Part shown: piece after piece, positions 32,543-39,199 of the stretch
How positions within the stretch are numbered: position 1 is the first letter of the stretch
How the letters are laid out: each line of letters begins with the position of its first letter
Assembly: GCA_964597945.1 (NCBI GenBank)
Contig: CAZRAD010000006.1
Coordinates: 1 to 41,168, forward strand
Direction of reading: 5' to 3'
DNA from: JAPEKQ01 sp964597945
Lineage (GTDB): Bacteria > Joyebacterota > Joyebacteria > Joyebacterales > Joyebacteraceae
Length of the DNA: 41,168 nucleotides
Notes under the pieces: model-generated
The model's database searches: none
Told to the model about the DNA's origin: nothing
Seen by the model: the letters and a program-made list of their open reading frames with translations, nothing else
Program-made: the position numbers and the translations under genes

Positions 32543-33754
32543 CTAGCGCTTCGGGAAGAGGAACGCGAGCGCCCGCGGGAATCGCGACGCCCAGGCGTGC
32601 TCGTTGTGAACCGCGCCTTCGTCCTCGACATATCTGAGATCTCTGCCGAGTTTCATTCCGTGACCGACGAGTGTGTCGCGGACGGCGCGGTGCAGCTCGA
32701 TCATGTCCGACACGCCGTCTCCGTTGCGGTCGCCACCCTCGGCAGTCCCCATGTCGATCCAGATCCGCGTTCCCGACGCAGGTGCACGAGCCTTGATCCG
32801 GCGGACGATGTCCTGATTCGCGAAACCGTACGATGTGGACATCGCCCCGATCCTCGAGAACACGTCTCGGTGCTCCCATCCGAGATAGAGCGAGCAGATG
32901 CCTCCGAGCGACGAGCCCATCACCCCTGTGTTCGCTCGGTCCGGCTTTGTACGGTAGTTCTCGTCGATGAACGGCTTCAGGTCGTTGATGATGAAATCCG
33001 CGTAGAGCTCCGCCCCGCCGCCCTCTCCCCTCGATGAATCGGCCACCGGCGTGTACTCGTAGGCGCGGTTGCTCGTGTTGTAGATCCCGACGATGATGAG
33101 CGGTTCGATCTGCCCCTCTTCTATGAGGCGGTTCGCGGCTTCGTCGACACCCCACTCCGCCCCGATGAACGAAGTGGATGCGTCAAACAGATTCTGTCCA
33201 TCGTGCATGTAGAGCACCGGATAGCGACGCTCCGTCTCCTCGCGGTAGCCGGGCGGGAGAAGAACGATGACCGGACGACTGTTCCCGAGCCGCGTGGCCG
33301 CGACATCGTTGAGAATCTCGACGTCGCCCGTGATCGTGTCCCGCGCAGGGCCTGCCGCGAAGTCGCGCCAGTTCGCCACCTCGATGTGAACCGTCTCGTC
33401 ACCGACCACCACGTGCGTTCGGTCGGCGATCTCCTCAAAGCGGGCTCCCTTCTCCACGGACTCCCACGTCCCGCGCGTGAACTTGAATCTCAGCTCCGTG
33501 TCGACCGGAAGCACGAGTGTGATGGCATAGACGCCTTCGTCGATCCGCCCGAGTTCCACCTTGCCGGGGTCCCAGGGGCCGAGTGCCGGCAGATTGCCGG
33601 CGATGTAGAGCCTCGCATCCGGCGGTGTGTATTCGGGCACGCGCACCCGGAACGTCAACATGGCAGGTCTCTCCTGTGACGCGGCGTCAACCGTCGGCAG
33701 AGCGAGAATCGGAATCAGTGACAGCAGCGCGCAGAGCGCGAGTCGACTTCGCAT
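32543..33754 (-). CDS. Secreted esterase (EsteraseD/Fes-like) with N-terminal CBM20-like domain
   Basis: A 403-residue exported hydrolase. The ATG at 33754 follows GGGGAGG by 6 bases and opens a signal peptide (RSRLALCALLSLIPILALPT). Residues about 30-135 look like a starch-binding CBM20-type fold (RLYIAGNLPALGPWDPG, LRFKFTRGTWESVEKG). The alpha/beta-hydrolase of the esterase D/IroE type follows (VIVLLPPGYREETERRYPVL, YMHDGQNLFD). The nucleophile is Ser282 (GSSLGG) and the His probably lies in VHNEHAW. Relatives hydrolyse siderophore, feruloyl or glycerol esters. The CBM suggests a glycan-linked ester, but this is inference. Confidence 0.9.
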   Translation of the reverse strand: MRSRLALCALLSLIPILALPTVDAASQERPAMLTFRVRVPEYTPPDARLYIAGNLPALGPWDPGKVELGRIDEGVYAITLVLPVDTELRFKFTRGTWESVEKGARFEEIADRTHVVVGDETVHIEVANWRDFAAGPARDTITGDVEILNDVAATRLGNSRPVIVLLPPGYREETERRYPVLYMHDGQNLFDASTSFIGAEWGVDEAANRLIEEGQIEPLIIVGIYNTSNRAYEYTPVADSSRGEGGGAELYADFIINDLKPFIDENYRTKPDRANTGVMGSSLGGICSLYLGWEHRDVFSRIGAMSTSYGFANQDIVRRIKARAPASGTRIWIDMGTAEGGDRNGDGVSDMIELHRAVRDTLVGHGMKLGRDLRYVEDEGAVHNEHAWASRFPRALAFLFPKR

Positions 33755-33781
33755 GATGTACCTCCCCGGAAAGAGTACCGC

Positions 33782-33797
33782 CGGCCCGCGCGGGCCG
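33782..33797 (-). terminator. GC palindrome, possible terminator of the lipoprotein pair
   Basis: CGGCCCGCGCGGGCCG is a perfect 16-base palindrome in the 85-base gap between the lipoprotein gene (stop 33840) and the esterase start. On the minus strand it is followed within a few bases by TACTCTTTCC. Confidence 0.4.
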
Positions 33798-33839
33798 CAA
33801 GACCGCGAGACGTGTGAACACGCGCGTGGTGACCGCGGC

Positions 33840-34283
33840 TCACTCGTCGAGCGCCAGCGAGACGAACGCATACGTCAGGACGGCGCCCAGCACGGCACCC
33901 CAGCCGAAGTATGCGCTCGTGGCAACCCGGACCTCCTTCACCCTCGAGAACGGATGACGCTCGCGAACAAGGACGTCGAACTCTCGAATCTCCACCGCGG
34001 TCCCGACGGCCATCCGCCCGACGAGGACGACCGGTTCGCCTCCCCGCTCGACGACCGTCAGCGACTCGCTCTTCGGATACGACCGGTCGAACACGACCTG
34101 ACCCTCGTCGGTCCCGATGAGCGTGGCCGGGAAGCTCCTTCCCTCCGCCGTGAGGATCGTTGCGGACACCCCGGGTTCATTGTGGTACTGCGTCATCTCG
34201 AGCGACGCGCACCCGGTCGGCATCACTACGAGCGCGGCGAGTCCGATGACGATGAACGTACGTGTGATTCGCGTGCGCCTCAT
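33840..34283 (-). CDS. Small lipoprotein with beta domain and hydrophobic C-terminus
   Basis: A 147-residue protein. The signal peptide ends in a lipobox-like VMPTGC, so Cys25 is the likely lipid-modified residue. The mature part is a small beta-rich domain (ATILTAEGRSFPATLIGTDE, QVVFDRSYPKSESLTVVERG). It ends in a hydrophobic segment (FGWGAVLGAVLTYAFVSLAL). It aligns loosely with the product of 34280-34660, which overlaps its start by 4 bases. The ATG at 34283 is supported by that overlap and AGGGGG upstream. Function unknown. Confidence 0.8.
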   Translation of the reverse strand: MRRTRITRTFIVIGLAALVVMPTGCASLEMTQYHNEPGVSATILTAEGRSFPATLIGTDEGQVVFDRSYPKSESLTVVERGGEPVVLVGRMAVGTAVEIREFDVLVRERHPFSRVKEVRVATSAYFGWGAVLGAVLTYAFVSLALDE

Positions 34284-34660
34284 AGTCCGGCCCCCTTCAC
34301 GATGGAGGCGACAAGCACGCCGCCGGCCACGGCGACGACCGTGCTGATGACGGGGCCCCATGTTGACTCACTCTTCGTCTTGTGAACGGTCGCCGAGGCG
34401 ACCTCCTCCATCGGAAAGCGCCGCTCGGTCTCCCTGCCCGTCGTGCGTTGCGTGACGAGGACCACGATCTCCTCACCGTCAAGCGCGAGCAGACGACCGA
34501 AGACCACCTCGCCCGTCACGGTAACAACTCGGACACCGATGTTCCCGCCCTGTTCACCGAGGGCGGAGACCGGCATGTGCCGGGCGCAGCCGGGGCCTGT
34601 GAGCAAAAGGCCCGCTGTCAGGAGTGCACCGATACTTCGTAACGCCTGGGTCATTCTCAT
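34280..34660 (-). CDS. Small lipoprotein, paralogue of the next gene
   Basis: A 126-residue predicted lipoprotein: signal peptide followed by LLLTGPGC, then GVRVVTVTGEVVFGRLLALD and EEIVVLVTQRTTGRETERRF. The end is again a hydrophobic segment (WGPVISTVVAVAGGVLVASI). Shared positions with its neighbour (T..G.....L, RxFP..EV, WG.V) indicate a tandem duplication. The ATG at 34660 has AAGGA 9 bases upstream; the longer open frame to 34807 is unlikely. Both may form a membrane-anchored pair; no function is known to me. Confidence 0.78.
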   Translation of the reverse strand: MRMTQALRSIGALLTAGLLLTGPGCARHMPVSALGEQGGNIGVRVVTVTGEVVFGRLLALDGEEIVVLVTQRTTGRETERRFPMEEVASATVHKTKSESTWGPVISTVVAVAGGVLVASIVKGAGL

Positions 34661-34791
34661 ATCAGACCATCCTTCGTGTCGGGCCGCGCCGCGTCTCTCC
34701 CGGCGACGTCCACGCCGGTAGAAGGCGCTTGCGGCGCGCACCGTGGAACGGGTAGATTGGGTGCGTCTCACTGCGGTCCAGGAGGGCGAAC

Positions 34792-35196
34792 GTGGCTGAA
34801 GCGACACCGAGAGATCTGAAGGGCTGGAGGGTGATGACCCTCCTGGGCGCCATTCTCGCGCCCGTATTCGCCGTGCTCTGGCTCGGCCTTGCGCTCAACG
34901 CCGACTCTACTCCGTTCGCTCTCGCGCTGGCAAAGATCATCTTCGCAATGGTCGCCGTGGGAGCAGGGATCCTCGGAATGCGCTGGTCGACGGCCGGGGG
35001 CACGATACTCTCGCTCCAAACCCTCGTGGCTCTCGCCTGGGTCCTCCTCCGCATCGAAGTCTACCCGCCGCACGGGCTGATCCGCGTCGTCTTCCTGCTC
35101 ATCGTCCCGCTGGCGATATCGGGCGTCCTGCTCATCTTCGCCGGTGGTCTGCGCGCCGGGACCTGGCCTCCCGGTCGGTTCCACTCTTCGACCTAG
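34792..35196 (+). CDS. Small 4-TM membrane protein (W-x3-GG family), fourth copy
   Basis: A 134-residue inner-membrane protein with about four helices. The GTG at 34792 follows AGGAGGG by 5 bases. The core (GILGMRWSTAGGTILSLQTL, then FLLIVPLAISGVLLIFAGGL) matches the proteins at 25699-26079, 26642-27037 and the second half of 27034-27801. A weak promoter (TTGCGG, 18 bases, TAGATT; 34729-34758) precedes it. It stands apart from the XRE operon and converges on the glycosyltransferase gene, their stop codons overlapping in one CTAG. Function unknown. Confidence 0.8.
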   Translation: MAEATPRDLKGWRVMTLLGAILAPVFAVLWLGLALNADSTPFALALAKIIFAMVAVGAGILGMRWSTAGGTILSLQTLVALAWVLLRIEVYPPHGLIRVVFLLIVPLAISGVLLIFAGGLRAGTWPPGRFHSST

Positions 35197-36320
35197 CTCC
35201 GCGCCCTGCGTGAGCGTCGCTTGTTCTGGATCCCGTTGCGCAGGATCGTCTCCAGCTCCGTGATCATCCTGTCCACACTGAAGTCGCTCGCCGCGCGTGC
35301 CATCGCCGCGGCCCCCGTGCGCCGTGCCAACTCGGAGTCCTCCAGGAGCCGTGCGAGCGCGTTCGACAGTGCCGCGACGTCAGCCGGCGGCACGACGAGT
35401 GCCTCGACACCGTCGGTAACCGCCTCGGCGGTCCCGGACACCTCGGTCGCCACGATGGGTGCGCCGACCGACATCGCCTCAAGGAGCGTGTTCGCCATGC
35501 CCTCGTTCACCGACGAGAGCGCGTAGATGTCGACCGCAGCGATGATGTCTCGAACATCTCCCCGGTGACCGACAAGGTGGATGCGGTCGTCGACACCCGA
35601 CGCCCTCGCCCTCGCCTCGAGCTCCTCGCGCTTCCCGCCCTCGCCGAGAATGACGAGGTGCACATCCTCGCGCTCAGCCGCGACCTCCGCGAACGCGTCG
35701 ATCAGATGGTCGAAGCCCTTCTGATTCGTCAGTCTCCCGGCTCCACAGATGACGCGCGCGCCACCCGGCACGCCGAGCTCACGGAACGCGGCCCGGCCCG
35801 CACCCGGATCGGCCGGGTCGGACGACACGCCGTTGTGGAGGACCCGCACCTTCGAGACGTCGAACCACGGCGTCAGCGCCAGCTCGTCACGGATGACATC
35901 CGAGTTCACGATCACGAGGTCCGACAGCGAGCCGAACACCTTCCGGCGCTTGTTGTCCTCGACCAGTCTGCGGCGAAGACCGAGACGGAGCGCAACGAGC
36001 GGATGACCGGCGCGACGCGCGGCGATGCCGCCCATCCAGTACTCGCGCTGCTTGGTGAGGATGACGGCGTCCGGGCGCTCTCGCCGGAACAGCCGTATGA
36101 GCGAGTGGAAGCCGAACGGATTGAGGTCGCCCCAGAGTCGGACGAGGTCGTGCGGGATGCCGCACCGTGCGAGTTCCGCCCGGACGGGCTCATGCGTGTA
36201 GAACACGCTGACGTTGTGACCTCGCTGCGTCAGGCCGGCCGCCGCCACGGAGGCCCACTTTTCATTGCCGCCCCAGGAAGACGACGTGATCCCGATGATG
36301 ACCCTCAGCGAATCGCTCAC
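35193..36320 (-). CDS. Glycosyltransferase family 4
   Basis: A 375-residue GT-B enzyme. The N-terminal domain opens RVIIGITSSSWGGNEKWASV, a Gly-loop acceptor site. The C-terminal domain shows the donor-binding pattern GAGRLTNQKGFDHLIDAF, LVGHRGDVRDIIAAVDIYAL and the EX7E motif in SSVNEGMANTLLEAMSVGAP. It probably adds a sugar from a nucleotide-sugar to a lipid-linked surface glycan. The GTG start at 36320 overlaps the NTPase stop by 4 bases. It is the last gene of the valS operon. Confidence 0.92.
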   Translation of the reverse strand: MSDSLRVIIGITSSSWGGNEKWASVAAAGLTQRGHNVSVFYTHEPVRAELARCGIPHDLVRLWGDLNPFGFHSLIRLFRRERPDAVILTKQREYWMGGIAARRAGHPLVALRLGLRRRLVEDNKRRKVFGSLSDLVIVNSDVIRDELALTPWFDVSKVRVLHNGVSSDPADPGAGRAAFRELGVPGGARVICGAGRLTNQKGFDHLIDAFAEVAAEREDVHLVILGEGGKREELEARARASGVDDRIHLVGHRGDVRDIIAAVDIYALSSVNEGMANTLLEAMSVGAPIVATEVSGTAEAVTDGVEALVVPPADVAALSNALARLLEDSELARRTGAAAMARAASDFSVDRMITELETILRNGIQNKRRSRRARS

Positions 36321-36925
36321 GGGACGTCGTCCCCCATCGGCGGCGGCTCGTGTGGGTCGCGCCGTTCCGCCGCACGTCGCTGCGCAGCACGCTTGATCAG
36401 CTCGCCCATGGCGTCCGCGATCGTCTCGGCGAGTTCATCGCGATTGAACTCGGTGACTGTGATGATACGGATGTCGCCCCGTTCGCGGACCGCGTCGAGA
36501 AATGTGTTGCGTCGGTCCTGGATGGTCCCGAGCACCGGGACCGGAGAGCCGAGCGCCGCCCCGACTGCATGCATGAAACGGTCGGAGCAGAGCTCCATCC
36601 TGCCTATCTCATCCATCACGATGAGTTCGCTCTCCGCGACCGCCCGCTCGATGGCGGGAACACCGATGCTCTCGATGTCGTCCTTGTTCACGCCGTATCG
36701 CGACACTCGATAGGGACTCACAAGATCATGTCGAGCAAGCACGCCGCGCGCCCCGTCAAGGGCGACGATATCGAACCCGATGCGCCGGCCGCCGTCGCGT
36801 ACCTCGACGGTGGTGAACCCACCGGCGTCGACGTCGAGTTCGGTGAGAACCGAGCGGATGAGCGCCGTCTTGCCGACACCGGGACGTCCTGTTACGAACA
36901 GGTTCTTCCGCAGGTTGTACCTCAC
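36317..36925 (-). CDS. THEP1-type nucleoside-triphosphatase
   Basis: A 202-residue P-loop NTPase of the THEP1/NTPase_1 family. Walker A is VTGRPGVGKTALI (near residue 15). Walker B is ELIVMDEIGRMELCS, the family hallmark, followed by VPVLGTIQDRR. Relatives hydrolyse NTPs in vitro; the biological role is unclear. The GTG start at 36925 overlaps the upstream glycosyltransferase stop by 4 bases. The last 30 residues are a polar, Arg- and Pro-rich tail beyond the usual fold. Its place between two glycosyltransferases is unusual. Confidence 0.9.
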   Translation of the reverse strand: MRYNLRKNLFVTGRPGVGKTALIRSVLTELDVDAGGFTTVEVRDGGRRIGFDIVALDGARGVLARHDLVSPYRVSRYGVNKDDIESIGVPAIERAVAESELIVMDEIGRMELCSDRFMHAVGAALGSPVPVLGTIQDRRNTFLDAVRERGDIRIITVTEFNRDELAETIADAMGELIKRAAQRRAAERRDPHEPPPMGDDVP

Positions 36926-38040
36926 CTTCGTTCAGCGAGGATCTCCCGATAGAGCTTCTCATGTTCCTCGACCATCCGGTCGATGGTGAGATTCTCTCGG
37001 ACGAACCTCGCGCCGGTCGACGCGAGTCCCCCGGCGAACTCCGGGTCGCCGAGAAGTCTGTCGATCGCCGCTGCCAGAGCGACGGGATCCTCGGGCGGAA
37101 CCAGCAGTCCGGTCTCACCGTCGCGCACGAGCTCTCTATTGCCGCCGACGTCGGTCGCGACGACCGGGCGACCGACCGCGAGCGACTCACGGACAGCTCC
37201 CGAGAGCCCCTCCCCGGCGCGAGGCGAGTTCACGGAGACATCGAGCGCCGCGAGAATGGTCGGAACGTCCGTCCGGTACCCGAGCGCGTGCACGTGCCCG
37301 GAGAGGCCGAAGCTCTCAATGAGCGCGCGCATCTTCTCCTCATCGGTCCTGTGCCCGGCGAGAACGAACCGGACGCCGGGGCGCGTCTTCACGATGGAAG
37401 CGGCCGCTCCCAGGAAGATGTCGTGGCCTTTCCACCCGTGGTAGAAGTTCGCGACCTTCCCGACGAGCGGGACGTCCTCTCCCAGCCCGAGTTCACGCCG
37501 AAGCGCCATCCGGTCTCCGACGGCCGAGTACCGGGCCGGGTCCGACCCGCTGTAGATGACCGTCACGCGCTCCTCGGGGACGCCATACTCAACAAGCACG
37601 TCCTTCACGCCCTCGGAGACCGCCACGATCCGGGCGACGCGCCCGGACGTGTACTTCAGACGGCTCCCTGCGTTGTCCTTCGGCTTGAAGGAGACACGGC
37701 GCGACACGATGAACGGCCTGCCGGTCAGGGCGGCCGTGAGCATTCCCAGCGAGTGGGCGTGCGCGCGGTGCGCGTGGACGATCTGCGATCGTCGTGTGCG
37801 AACCATGTGCGCGAGCTTGGAGATGGTCACGGGGTTCAGTTCGGAGCGCATCTCCATCCCGACGACGTCGACTCCCGCAGCGTCCGCGCGTTCGAAGAGG
37901 ATGCTGCCCGGCGTGCACGCGAGCGCCACGGTGTGTCCGCGGTTCTTGAGCCCGACGACGAGCTCGAACGTCTGGGACATCGCCCCCGTCCAGGAGGGAG
38001 CCTCAATGAGATGAAGCACGGAGAGCCGGTCGTCAGGCAT
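36922..38040 (-). CDS. Glycosyltransferase family 4
   Basis: A 372-residue GT-B enzyme, distinct from the one at 35193-36320. It opens LSVLHLIEAPSWTGAMSQTF, with IVHAHRAHAHSLGM in the acceptor domain. The donor domain has VGKVANFYHGWKGHDIFLGA, ALGYRTDVPTILAALDVSVN and the EX7E-like motif in GEGLSGAVRESLAVGRPVVA. It is typical of enzymes acting on lipopolysaccharide core or O-chain. It overlaps the heptosyltransferase-type gene by 8 bases and the NTPase gene by 4. The donor and acceptor sugars cannot be told from sequence. Confidence 0.92.
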   Translation of the reverse strand: MPDDRLSVLHLIEAPSWTGAMSQTFELVVGLKNRGHTVALACTPGSILFERADAAGVDVVGMEMRSELNPVTISKLAHMVRTRRSQIVHAHRAHAHSLGMLTAALTGRPFIVSRRVSFKPKDNAGSRLKYTSGRVARIVAVSEGVKDVLVEYGVPEERVTVIYSGSDPARYSAVGDRMALRRELGLGEDVPLVGKVANFYHGWKGHDIFLGAAASIVKTRPGVRFVLAGHRTDEEKMRALIESFGLSGHVHALGYRTDVPTILAALDVSVNSPRAGEGLSGAVRESLAVGRPVVATDVGGNRELVRDGETGLLVPPEDPVALAAAIDRLLGDPEFAGGLASTGARFVRENLTIDRMVEEHEKLYREILAERR

Positions 38041-39199
38041 CGGCGTTTCCCTTCGAGTGTGCGGCGTCCATTGTCACCGAATCGGTCGCTTCTGCCTGCG
38101 AAGCAGCACGGTCAAGCACGCGCGTCAGCGCATCATACACGCGGTCCACGCTGACCGCCTCCATACACAGAAGACTGTCCATCCTGCATCGCGGCGAGTC
38201 GCACGGCCGGCACTCGACATCGCCGTACACGGCCTCATTGCCGGGATACGGCGGGTGCCAGCGGTCGACGGGCGTCGGCCCGTGGATGAAGACTCCGGGG
38301 ACGCGGACGGCGGTCGCCACATGCATAGGACCGGTGTTGTTCGTCACCACGGCGGCCGCGTGGGCGAAAAGCGCTCCCAGCATGCGAACGCTCGACGGCT
38401 CGATGATCGCAGGGGCCGGAAGCTCGTTTCGTTCGTACCACGCCCGCACGGTCGTGGCGAGGTCTACCTCGCGCGGGCCGAAGACGTAGAAGGGATGCGC
38501 GCGCCCGGACTCGAGGATCCGGTGCCCGAGTTCGGCAAACCGCTCCGCCGGCCATCGACGGATCTCGCGACTCGCACCGGGATGGAGACCCACGAACGGC
38601 AACGACCGGGATCTGCCTGCGGGGCCATCGCCGGGATGTGTGCCGGACAAGGGGGCGTCCGGAAACGCTGCTGCGAGCAGCTCCCGGGCCTCCGCGCGCT
38701 CCGCATCGGTCAGGAACAGATCGAGCTCACGACCGTCGGATTCTATTCCCAGCAATCCGGCCACGCGCAGATGTTCATCCACCTCGTACGCGGTCCGGTC
38801 ACGCGGCGTGCGAGGATTCAGGAACCACCCACGGCCCTCACACGAGAGGCCGGCGCGGATGCGACCACGCCCGAGCGCTGCGAGCATCGCGCTCCGGAAC
38901 GACGTATGGAGTACCAGGATCAGGTCGAAACGCTGAGAGCGTATCCATGATGCGACCCGGAAAAACCCCATCCCTGTCCGCTCGTCCTTGCGGAGCGGAA
39001 GCAGTCGCGAGACGGCCGGATTCCCGACGAGGATCGGCGCGGACCCGGGGCTCACGAGCACCGTGATCGAAGAACCGGGATACGCGCGCTTCACCGCACG
39101 GAGCGTGGGCGTCGTGACAAGAAGCTCACCGATCAGCCCCGTCTCCATCACGAGGATCTTCGGATTCTCCGGCAGGACACGCTCGCGCGCTCGGCTCAC
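38033..39199 (-). CDS. Glycosyltransferase family 9 (heptosyltransferase-like)
   Basis: A 388-residue GT-B enzyme of the ADP-heptose:LPS heptosyltransferase family. Seen: ILVMETGLIGELLVTTPTLR at the N-terminus, VGLHPGASREIRRWPAERFA, the donor-site VVTNNTGPMHVATAV, GVFIHGPTPVDRW, and a family-typical Cys-rich end (CRPCDSPRCRMDSLLCMEAV). Such enzymes build the inner core of lipopolysaccharide, which supports a Gram-negative outer membrane. The GTG start at 39199 has AAGGAG upstream and overlaps the valS stop by 4 bases. Confidence 0.92.
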   Translation of the reverse strand: MSRARERVLPENPKILVMETGLIGELLVTTPTLRAVKRAYPGSSITVLVSPGSAPILVGNPAVSRLLPLRKDERTGMGFFRVASWIRSQRFDLILVLHTSFRSAMLAALGRGRIRAGLSCEGRGWFLNPRTPRDRTAYEVDEHLRVAGLLGIESDGRELDLFLTDAERAEARELLAAAFPDAPLSGTHPGDGPAGRSRSLPFVGLHPGASREIRRWPAERFAELGHRILESGRAHPFYVFGPREVDLATTVRAWYERNELPAPAIIEPSSVRMLGALFAHAAAVVTNNTGPMHVATAVRVPGVFIHGPTPVDRWHPPYPGNEAVYGDVECRPCDSPRCRMDSLLCMEAVSVDRVYDALTRVLDRAASQAEATDSVTMDAAHSKGNADA

